Source: Holophagales bacterium (lineage in GTDB: Bacteria > Acidobacteriota > Thermoanaerobaculia > Multivoradales > JAGPDF01). From it: 64,000 bases of DNA. Position numbers and translations under genes: made by a program. A model generated the notes under the pieces. The model was not told the DNA's origin. It did no database searches and worked only from the letters and a program-made list of their open reading frames with translations. Positions 57,700 through 64,000 of this stretch are shown in pieces (positions within the stretch are counted from its first letter, which is position 1; each line of letters starts with the position of its first letter). The DNA lies in the NCBI GenBank assembly GCA_016699405.1, contig CP064972.1:3565501-3629500 (forward strand), read 5' to 3'.

Positions 57700-58584
57700 C
57701 TACCAGATCATCTGGTGCGACGCAAGGGCCTCCCGCCATCCGCATCGGTCGAACACGGCTCCCAGGTCGGCCGGCCAGGGGGCCTCGAGCGCCGAGGCGA
57801 CACCGAGTGGCGGGCTCGGGAGGGTGAGTCGCCAGGCGTGGAGCAGCGGCCGTCCGGGGTCGAGCAACCGGCGAAGCTCCCGGTCCCTCACCCCGTGATG
57901 GCGCGGTCCTCCGTACAGGTCGTCGCCGACGATCGGATGGCCGGCGGCGGCAAGATGGACCCGGAGCTGATGGGTTCGACCCGTTTCCGCCCGCATCGCC
58001 ACCAGGGCGACATGAGGGGCCACGCCGAGCGTCCGGTAGGCGGTGCGCGACGGCTTGCCGCCCGGATCGACCTTCATCCGGCGGCGGTCCTCCCGGTCGG
58101 GCCCGAGCGGACTCTCCCACCGTCCCTCGCGTGGCCGCGGATGTCCCCAGACCACCGCCAGATAGGTCTTCTCCACCCGACGCGCGGCAAACGCCTCGAC
58201 GAGCGCACGATGCGCCTCGGTACCTCGCGAGAGGAGCACCAGGCCTGAGGTTCCGATGTCGAGTCGATGGACGAGTTGCAGCTCCTCGGCGGGCAGCAGC
58301 CGTTGATCGCACTCTGGAAGCGAGGCCACCAGCCGGGCAACGGCCGCGCCGGGCTCGGCGAGGCGGGTTGCCAGGCTGACACCGGCCCCTTTGGCGATGG
58401 CGACGAAGAGCGCGTCGATCGCGAGCAGCGCGCTCGTCGGAGGGATGACGGGCGCGGTATAGACTCCCGCTCGATGACCAGCTCGGCGATCGACTACTCG
58501 GCGCTCGTCCGGCGTGCTCTCCGTGGCGTGGTGCGCGAGGCGCTGGCGCTTGCGGCGCGAGACGGGCTTCCCGGGGAGAACCAC
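57700..58584 (-). CDS. RluA/RluD-family pseudouridine synthase (5' end uncertain)
   Basis: Catalytic core with VHRLDIGTSGLVLLSRG (the catalytic Asp in HRLD), VEKTYLAVVWG, MRAETGRTHQLRVHLAAAGHPIVGDDLYGG and a normal C-terminus. Makes pseudouridine in rRNA or tRNA. The only canonical ATG in frame before the homology is 58584, which runs 111 bases into the divergent sspB gene; homology begins about 58430 and a GTG at 58329 would remove the first strand of the fold. No S4 domain is present. I give the longest frame and mark the start as unresolved. Confidence 0.8.
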   Translation of the reverse strand: MVLPGKPVSRRKRQRLAHHATESTPDERRVVDRRAGHRAGVYTAPVIPPTSALLAIDALFVAIAKGAGVSLATRLAEPGAAVARLVASLPECDQRLLPAEELQLVHRLDIGTSGLVLLSRGTEAHRALVEAFAARRVEKTYLAVVWGHPRPREGRWESPLGPDREDRRRMKVDPGGKPSRTAYRTLGVAPHVALVAMRAETGRTHQLRVHLAAAGHPIVGDDLYGGPRHHGVRDRELRRLLDPGRPLLHAWRLTLPSPPLGVASALEAPWPADLGAVFDRCGWREALASHQMIW

Positions 58585-58962
58585 TTCTACCTCTCCTTCT
58601 CGACACGAGCCGACGGCGTCGAGCTACCCCGAGGCATGCGCGACCTCCATCCCGAGCGGCTGACCATCATCCTGCAGCACCAGTTCTGGGATCTCGAGGT
58701 CGACGAGGACCGCTTCGCCGTGACCCTCAGTTTCGGTGGCCAGCGGCAGCGCATCGCCGTGCCGTTCTCTGCGGTCGAGAGCTTCGCCGATCCAGCAGCC
58801 GGGCTCGAGCTCCGCTTCGACGAGACCGAAGGCGAGCGCCTCGACTCCCGCGACGACGCCGTCGACGAGATCACGCCGGTCCAGGCCGGCGGCGACTCTG
58901 CCGCCTCCGACGCCGGCACGGGCGGCGAAGTCCTGCCGTTCAGCCGGCCGCGCCGGCGCTGA
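58474..58962 (+). CDS. sspB: SspB-like ClpXP adaptor protein
   Basis: 162 residues. IDYSALVRRALRGVVREALAL, GLPGENHFYLSFSTRADGVELP, LTIILQHQFWDLEV and VTLSFGGQRQRIAVPFSAVESFADP match the SspB family, especially the alphaproteobacterial form. SspB brings ssrA-tagged peptides to ClpXP. The C-terminus is acidic and Ser/Gly-rich with a basic end, corresponding to the flexible ClpX-binding tail. TATAGACT lies eight to ten bases before the ATG and no Shine-Dalgarno is seen. Ends 17 bases from the permease gene stop, convergent. Confidence 0.88.
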   Translation: MTSSAIDYSALVRRALRGVVREALALAARDGLPGENHFYLSFSTRADGVELPRGMRDLHPERLTIILQHQFWDLEVDEDRFAVTLSFGGQRQRIAVPFSAVESFADPAAGLELRFDETEGERLDSRDDAVDEITPVQAGGDSAASDAGTGGEVLPFSRPRRR

Positions 58963-58978
58963 GCCACCCAGGCGCCGC

Positions 58979-60355
58979 TCAGTGCGGCAACCCGAAGAGG
59001 TAGTAGGCGAGACAGATGGCACCCAGCGTCGCACCGCCGGCCGTCACTTCACGCCAGCGCCCGGCGACGAGCTTGCAGAGCGGCGCGAGCAGCAACCCGG
59101 CGGTCAGTCCATTCGCGATGTTGTAGGTGAAGACCATCATCGCCAGCGTCGCGAAGGCGGGGACGAGCTCTGTCGGGTCGTCGAACGCGATCCGGCGCGC
59201 CGACGCCACCATCAGGATCCCGACCAGCACGAGCGCCGGCGCATAGGCGTAGCGCATCGTCTGCAACGGCTCGATCAGCGGCAGGAAGAAGAGCGAGAGC
59301 GCGAACAGGGCGGCGGTCACGAGAGCGGCGAGCCCGGTCCGCGCCCCGTCGCGGATCCCGGTAGCCGACTCGATGTAGGCGCCGCTGGTCGACGTGCCGA
59401 GCAGTCCACTGGCGACGCACGAGATGGCGTCGACGACCATCGGTCGCTCGATCTGCGGCAGGTTGCCCCGCTCGTCGAGCATCTCGCCTGCGGCGCCGAC
59501 GCCGACCAGCGTGCCGAGGGTATCGAGGAACCCCATCAGGAACAGTGTCAGGAGGATCGGCAGGAGATCGAGGCGGAGCACCCCCGGCACATCGAGCTGA
59601 AAGGCGATCGGGGCGAGCGAATAGTCGCCCTGGAACGGCAAGGCGAAGACACCGCGCGGGGCGCTTCCGTGCCCGGTGGCGATGCCGATCACCGCCGTGA
59701 TCACGATGCCGAGGAAAATCGCTCCCTTCACCCGCCGCAGATAGAGCGCGACCATCACGGCGAATCCGACGAGGGCCAGCAGCACCTCGGGCGAGCGCAG
59801 GTCGCCGATCTTCAGCGGCACGTCGGGCGCCCGGAGACGCTCGCCCCCGGCCGCCAGGAGCGCGGCGGGCGGCATGCCGGTGACGAAGCTGGTGACGATC
59901 CCGGTCTCGTAGAGCCCGATGAGCGAGAGGAAGAGACCGATGCCTACCGCGAAACTGTGCTTGAGGCTCGCCGAAATGGACTCCGCGAGCCAGCGCCGCA
60001 CGCCGAGCAGGGTGATCAGCAGGAAGAGGATCCCCGAGAGGAAGACGGCGCCGAGCCGCTGCTGCCAGCCGATCCCCATCGCCGCCAGTCCGAAGGCGAT
60101 GAACGCGTTCTCCCCCATGTAGGGTGCCACGGCGATCGGCCGGTTGGCGTAGAGCCCCATCAGTGCCGAGCCGAAGGCCGCCACGACGACGGTGGCGACG
60201 GTGCTCGGCCCCACCGGGAGGCCGGCGAAGGAGAGGATCGCCGGGTTGACGACGATGATGTAGGCCAGCGTCACGAACGTCGTCACCCCACCGAGCATCT
60301 CCGTGCGTACGGTGGAGCCGCGCTTGCCGATCTCGAACCACCCTCCGAGACTCAT
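58979..60355 (-). CDS. AzgA/NCS2-like purine (guanine/hypoxanthine) permease
   Basis: 458 residues with about 12-14 membrane spans. Motifs: TEMLGGVTTFVTLAYIIVVNP, PYMGENAFIAFG, FLDTLGTLVGVGAAGEMLDE and GLLGTSTSGAYIESATGIRDG, the standard signature of AzgA-type xanthine/uracil-superfamily transporters. Imports purines by proton symport. Start: the ATG at 60355 overlaps the upstream gene stop (ATGA), though the open frame is longer. Confidence 0.93.
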   Translation of the reverse strand: MSLGGWFEIGKRGSTVRTEMLGGVTTFVTLAYIIVVNPAILSFAGLPVGPSTVATVVVAAFGSALMGLYANRPIAVAPYMGENAFIAFGLAAMGIGWQQRLGAVFLSGILFLLITLLGVRRWLAESISASLKHSFAVGIGLFLSLIGLYETGIVTSFVTGMPPAALLAAGGERLRAPDVPLKIGDLRSPEVLLALVGFAVMVALYLRRVKGAIFLGIVITAVIGIATGHGSAPRGVFALPFQGDYSLAPIAFQLDVPGVLRLDLLPILLTLFLMGFLDTLGTLVGVGAAGEMLDERGNLPQIERPMVVDAISCVASGLLGTSTSGAYIESATGIRDGARTGLAALVTAALFALSLFFLPLIEPLQTMRYAYAPALVLVGILMVASARRIAFDDPTELVPAFATLAMMVFTYNIANGLTAGLLLAPLCKLVAGRWREVTAGGATLGAICLAYYLFGLPH

Positions 60356-61785
60356 CGCTCGATCCTCCTCAGCGTCTCCAGGTCGCCCTTGCTCCAGAAG
60401 AAGTAGGCGAGCCAGCGCTGCCGCTCGGCTCGATCTTCGCTCACCCAGGAGCTCGCAGCCCTCTCGGCGAGCGGGCTGCCCGGGAAATACTGCGTCAGGA
60501 AGGCCGCCGCGTTGGCGGCCACCGGATTCGTCACGCGTGCCGCCACCTCGTGGCGGCTGCTCTCCTGTTCGAACACCGGCGGCCACGGGTTGTAGGCCCC
60601 GAGCAGCGCGACGAGCACCGACGGGGCGAGGGCGGCGACGAATCCGGTGCGGCCGGCCCCCCGCATCACCGCCGGGGCGAAATACAGCAGGAGCGGCGCG
60701 ATCGGGATCAGGTAGCGGAAGCCGTACGACCAACCGCCGAAGGAACCGGCGAAGAGAACGTGGAAGACGATCTGCACCGCGATTCCGCAAGCGAGCCAGC
60801 GGGCGTCGATCGCCTCCGGACGCGGCTCGGGTCGGGAACCTGGCGACTCGCGCCGGCCCCACGCCACGAGCCCGAGACCGGCGGCGCCGAACAGGAGGAC
60901 CGGCGAAAGCGAGAAGAACCCCCGCCAGCCGAAGAGCGCTTCGAGCGGATAGGTCCACCCTTGCGGCAGCACGACCCCGGCCACGCTCGGAGCGACCTCG
61001 GCGCTCGCGTCGACCGCGCCGGGGACCAGCTTCGGCGGCCAGGGATGACCGACGATCAGGAAGTCGGCGAGGACGCCGAGCGCGGCACAGACGGCGACGC
61101 TGACGGCGAAGCGCCGAATCGTTCCGCGATGCCGGCGGCGCAACGAAAGGGCGAGGAAGGGGAGCATCCCAGCTCCGGGAACGATGTCGACGCAGGCCGC
61201 GAGGCCGCCCCACAGCCCGGCCCGCCCACCCTCTCCACGCCATGCTGCGTGCCAGGCCGCGAACAGGAGGGCGGCGGCGACGGTGTGGTTGTTCAGCGTC
61301 GTGGCGAAGCTGGTGAGCGTCGTCCCGCACGCCGTCGCCGCCAGGACGAGCGAGGCCTCTTCGGCTCCGACGTCCGGCCGTCGCGCGAGGGCGCGAGACA
61401 TCTCGCCGACAAGCCATGCCGCGCTTCCCCCGACCAAGAGCAGCGTCACGAGGTAGACCAGTCGCTGCCGGGCGACCGGATCGGCCAGCGATCCCCCGGT
61501 CACCCAGCGCACCAGCCCGTAGGTTCCCGCCGCGGCGAGCGACAGCACCGGGGGCTTGTTCGAGTACAGGTGCCCGTCGAGCGTGACCCGGTCGATCGTC
61601 CAGGCGAACTGCGAGCGGTCGATCGACGGCTCGCCGTAGTCGACGATCGCCTCGACCTGGGCCCAGCGCGAGGCGTCGTTGCCGGCCCGAAACACCTGGC
61701 CGTGAGTCAGCACCGCGAGCAGGCCAAAGGCCACCCCAGCGCCCACCCACGCGCGCTTGCGGTGATCGGAGGTCGAGGACGTCAC
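60352..61785 (-). CDS. Polytopic membrane protein of unknown function
   Basis: 477 residues with about 11-12 hydrophobic helices and a periplasmic-type N-terminal loop that reads YGEPSIDRSQFAWTIDRVTLDGHLYSNKPPVL. The pattern of one acidic residue early in an external loop, the NKPP motif and the large C-terminal loop resembles lipid-linked glycosyltransferases of the ArnT/PMT class, but I see no firm signature. GTG start at 61785. Same operon as the permease. Confidence 0.7.
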   Translation of the reverse strand: MTSSTSDHRKRAWVGAGVAFGLLAVLTHGQVFRAGNDASRWAQVEAIVDYGEPSIDRSQFAWTIDRVTLDGHLYSNKPPVLSLAAAGTYGLVRWVTGGSLADPVARQRLVYLVTLLLVGGSAAWLVGEMSRALARRPDVGAEEASLVLAATACGTTLTSFATTLNNHTVAAALLFAAWHAAWRGEGGRAGLWGGLAACVDIVPGAGMLPFLALSLRRRHRGTIRRFAVSVAVCAALGVLADFLIVGHPWPPKLVPGAVDASAEVAPSVAGVVLPQGWTYPLEALFGWRGFFSLSPVLLFGAAGLGLVAWGRRESPGSRPEPRPEAIDARWLACGIAVQIVFHVLFAGSFGGWSYGFRYLIPIAPLLLYFAPAVMRGAGRTGFVAALAPSVLVALLGAYNPWPPVFEQESSRHEVAARVTNPVAANAAAFLTQYFPGSPLAERAASSWVSEDRAERQRWLAYFFWSKGDLETLRRIER

Positions 61786-61846
61786 GATGCTCTCGAAGGG
61801 GACGTCAGCCTAGCACGGGAGATCCACGAGGCGTCCCGGCTGGCCC

Positions 61847-61879
61847 GACCTCCGCTCGTCGAGGCGACGAGCGGAGGTC
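61847..61879 (-). terminator. Perfect 15-bp hairpin after the DUF4920 gene
   Basis: Arms 61847-61861 and 61865-61879 are perfect reverse complements with an AGG loop (GACCTCCGCTCGTCG). No T-run on the minus strand. It lies 40 bases past the DUF4920 stop and 62 bases before the membrane-protein start. Confidence 0.65.
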
Positions 61880-61918
61880 TTCAACTCCTCGGCGACGGCC
61901 CACGTCGCCGGTCGGGAC

Positions 61919-62422
61919 TCAGCTCCCCGCCTCGCAGACCACGGCCCCGGCGCCCTTGACCTGCACCGTCTTGAAGGGACCGTCGCCGACCTTCGCCGGG
62001 TTGAACGGACGTCCCTGCTCCTCGGCCATGTGCTCCTGGGCCTTGAGGTAGCTCTCGCGCGACAGCTCGTTCACTTCGACCACTCCTTCGGCGATCGCCC
62101 GCTTGCCGCGCGCCGACACCGGGAAGACGATGACGCCGTCCTCGACCTTGACGCGAAGCTCGCGAGCGCCGTCGTTTGCCGCCACGGTCATCCAGCATCC
62201 CATCTTCGAGCAGACGTCCTTCACCACGCCTTCGATCCGGACGGACTTGCCAGCGAACTGTTCGGGATGGTCGAGAATCGACGCCACCGGCGTCGTGTCG
62301 GCCAGGGCGAGCGCCGCGCCGAGCTTGGCACCGGCGCAGTCGGCAGGCGAAGCGGCCGAAGCGGCCGAAGCGACGAGCGTGGCGAGAATCGCAGCGACGA
62401 GAACGAAGCGGATCGACTTCAC
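61919..62422 (-). CDS. DUF4920 exported protein
   Basis: 167 residues with a signal peptide (FVLVAAILATLVASAASA). The core VRIEGVVKDVCSKMGCWMTVA has the two-Cys CxxxGCW pattern of DUF4920 and ends in VFPVSARGKRAIAEGVVEV. The pair of Cys suggests a metal or disulfide site. Family function is unknown; an OB-like fold is usual. ATG overlaps the stop of the dehydrogenase gene (ATGA). Confidence 0.82.
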   Translation of the reverse strand: MKSIRFVLVAAILATLVASAASAASPADCAGAKLGAALALADTTPVASILDHPEQFAGKSVRIEGVVKDVCSKMGCWMTVAANDGARELRVKVEDGVIVFPVSARGKRAIAEGVVEVNELSRESYLKAQEHMAEEQGRPFNPAKVGDGPFKTVQVKGAGAVVCEAGS

Positions 62423-63426
62423 GGGGAATCCTCCATCGGACGTTGGACGTCGAGCACGGCGGCGCCGCGGATCTTCCCGGCACGCAGCGCCTCGAGCGCC
62501 TGGTTGGCGGCAGCGAGCGGAAAGACCTCGACGGCGGTCTGCACCCCGACCCGGGGTGCCAGTGCCATCAGCTCTTCACCGTCGCGACGCGTGAGATTGG
62601 CAACCGACCGCAGCGTCCGCTCCCCCCAGAGCAATTCGTAGGGGAAGCTGGGAATGTCGGTCATGTGAATGCCGGCGCAGACGACGACGCCCCCCTTCTC
62701 CACCGTCGTCAAGGCCAGGGGGACGAGCGCTCCAACCGGAGCGAAGAGGAGCGCCGCGTCCAACGGCTCCGGGGGACGGTCGCCGGTCGCGCCGGCCCAC
62801 TCCACCCCCAGCTCCCGTGCGAAGACCTGCGCCTCGAGGTCTCCGGGCCGCGTGAAGGCGTAGACCCGTCTCCCCTCCGCGCGAGCGAGCTGAGCGACGA
62901 GATGCGCCGCCGCACCGAAGCCGTAGAGCCCGATCCGCTGGGCGTCACCGGCCATCCGCAGCGCCCGCAGGCCGATCATTCCGGCGCAGAGCAACGGCGC
63001 GGCCTGGAGGTCGGGGAAGGAGTCCGGAATGGCGAAGCAGTAGCGAACGTCGGCAACGGCGAGCTCGGCGAAGCCCCCATCGAGATCGTAGCCGGTGAAC
63101 CGGGCGTCGTCGCACAGGTTCTCCCGTCCCGAGGTGCAATACCGGCATCCGCCGCAGGTCCACCCCAACCAGGGCACGCCGACGCGGTCGCCGAGCCCGA
63201 ACCCCTCGGCGCGCTCGCCGAGCCGCACGACACGACCGACGATCTGGTGCCCGGGGACGAGCGGGAGCTTCGGCGAATGCAGCTCGCCGTCGACGACGTG
63301 GAGATCGGTCCGACAGACGCCACAAGCCGAGACGGCCAGGAGGGCCTGCCCGGGCCCGGGCCGCGGGTCCGGCAACTCCAGCCCGTGAAGCGGCTCTCTC
63401 GCCTTCTCGAGGACCATGGCACGCAC
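62419..63426 (-). CDS. Zinc-dependent alcohol dehydrogenase (TIGR02822-like)
   Basis: 335 residues from the GTG at 63426 (MRAMVLEKAREPLHG, the usual N-terminus of this family; an ATG three codons later is possible). GVCRTDLHVVDGEL and PLVPGHQIVGRVVRLG give the catalytic zinc ligands; WLGWTCGGCRYCTSGRENLC gives the four-Cys structural zinc; RIGLYGFGAAAHLVAQLARAE is the NAD(P) fold. Substrate unknown. No Shine-Dalgarno; TACCAT stands seven bases before the GTG. Confidence 0.92.
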   Translation of the reverse strand: MRAMVLEKAREPLHGLELPDPRPGPGQALLAVSACGVCRTDLHVVDGELHSPKLPLVPGHQIVGRVVRLGERAEGFGLGDRVGVPWLGWTCGGCRYCTSGRENLCDDARFTGYDLDGGFAELAVADVRYCFAIPDSFPDLQAAPLLCAGMIGLRALRMAGDAQRIGLYGFGAAAHLVAQLARAEGRRVYAFTRPGDLEAQVFARELGVEWAGATGDRPPEPLDAALLFAPVGALVPLALTTVEKGGVVVCAGIHMTDIPSFPYELLWGERTLRSVANLTRRDGEELMALAPRVGVQTAVEVFPLAAANQALEALRAGKIRGAAVLDVQRPMEDSP

Positions 63427-63579
63427 GCTGCATATGGTAATCGACACTTGTGCCGAATTGGCAGACCGAGCAACCCGCGTGCCGCCTGAGGCCACCCGCG
63501 TCCGGACCGACCGGCCGCTTCCCGGCTCAGCTATGATTTAGACCCTTTTTCCGTCGCCATCCAAGGAGAGCTCCCCAGC

Positions 63580-64000
63580 ATGCACCTCGAACGTCCGACC
63601 TCTGTCAAGCCCCTGGCCGCCGCGGCGGCCGCCCTCATGCTCGTCGGCCTTGCCCTCCCCGCCTGCGCCGGCGAAGGGAAGAGCGCAGCGGCCAAGGCCG
63701 CTCCGGCCCCAGCGGCGACCCAGAACGTCGCCGAGATCGACGGCCAGCCCGTCACCATGACCGAGCTCGAGCAGATGGTCTCCGCTCAGCTCGCCCAGAT
63801 CGACAAACAGCGCCGGCAGATCCTCGAGCAGAGCCTCGACGGGCTGGTCGAGGAGAAGCTGATCGAGCGCGAAGCCACGGCGCGCGGCGTCACCAAGGAC
63901 CAGCTCGTCGCCAGCGAGATCACCAGCAAGGTCGTCGAAGTGACCGACCCCGAAGTCGATGCGTGGTACGAGGCGAACAAGGCGCGGGTCGGCAATCGCC
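63580..64000 (+). CDS. SurA-N/DsbA-type periplasmic lipoprotein (3' end outside window)
   Basis: 140 codons are visible; the gene continues past the window. The start is the ATG at 63580 with AAGGAGAG eleven bases upstream. Lipobox LPAC with Cys29. The segment AEIDGQPVTMTELEQMVSAQ and ILEQSLDGLVEEKLIEREA matches the SurA-N domain that heads DsbA-like thiol proteins; DPEVDAWYEANKARVGNR is the typical linker before the thioredoxin domain. A TATGAT -10-like box lies at 63532-63537. Confidence 0.8.
   Translation, partial: MHLERPTSVKPLAAAAAALMLVGLALPACAGEGKSAAAKAAPAPAATQNVAEIDGQPVTMTELEQMVSAQLAQIDKQRRQILEQSLDGLVEEKLIEREATARGVTKDQLVASEITSKVVEVTDPEVDAWYEANKARVGNR

Overview
The window is a GC-rich (well over 60% by eye), densely packed bacterial chromosome segment with 52 protein genes that I can support, two of them cut by the window edges. 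I see no rRNA, tRNA, CRISPR array, transposase or prophage. Several proteins have lipoprotein or Sec signals, and Hfq, an SspB-type ClpXP adaptor, split methylmalonyl-CoA mutase, RNase D, an exported tricorn-type protease and TIGR02822-type zinc dehydrogenase occur together. This suggests a Gram-negative, heterotrophic, high-GC lineage. Acidobacteriota (Thermoanaerobaculia-like) is my best guess; it is an inference from gene content, not a proven placement.

Layout. 1-4570 (+): the end of a respiratory complex I operon, nuoL (5' cut)-nuoM-nuoN. 4560-26039 (-): a nearly unbroken 17-gene block read leftwards from methylmalonyl-CoA mutase through DinB, B12-binding subunit, response regulator, valS, birA, coaX, an unknown gene, comEC, miaA, hfq, a TPR/SLH lipoprotein, pgsA, dnaE, a DHH-CBS-nucleotidyltransferase and an exported unknown to rsmD. 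Many of its junctions overlap by 4 to 13 bases. 26080-34116 (+): purE-purK, a PAS-GGDEF-EAL protein and an error-prone DnaE2 polymerase that carries an unusual in-frame insert of about 520 bases. 34130-36845: a VapBC toxin pair, bifunctional TyrA and divergent proC. 36897-37108 is an almost pure poly-G block, probably a sequencing or assembly artefact, lying between two terminators. 37191-45658: an exported M43 metalloprotease, an S4 pseudouridine synthase, ornithine aminotransferase, a helicase fused to an RNase H-like nuclease (MrfA+MrfB-like), a LOG-family protein and a cyclic-2,3-diphosphoglycerate-synthetase homologue. 45758-51703: exported tricorn protease, a CusF-like copper lipoprotein and a tail-fibre-like surface protein. 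51828-57509: universal stress protein, NUDIX hydrolase, an arsR-arsM arsenic pair, a membrane PP2C/RsbU-type phosphatase with RNase D, and a cold-shock protein. 57700-64000: an RluA-family pseudouridine synthase, SspB-like adaptor, AzgA-type purine permease, a polytopic membrane protein, a DUF4920 protein, a zinc dehydrogenase and the start of a SurA-N/DsbA-type lipoprotein.

How it works together. Most genes are housekeeping: respiration, translation and tRNA maturation (valS, miaA, CCA enzyme, rsmD, two pseudouridine synthases), replication and repair (dnaE, dnaE2, MrfA-like fusion), cofactors (birA, coaX) and purine synthesis. Accessory functions are arsenic methylation, a toxin-antitoxin pair and c-di-GMP signalling. 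A recurrent regulatory feature is a -10 hexamer only 6 to 8 bases before the start codon with no Shine-Dalgarno (purE, dnaE2, vapB, the LOG gene, the S4 pseudouridine synthase, arsR), which implies many leaderless mRNAs. Most transcription units end in long perfect hairpins. The items most worth a second look are the DnaE2 insert, the helicase-nuclease fusion, the leaderless promoters with the arsR operator lying on the start codon, and a sharp codon-usage switch inside nuoL.
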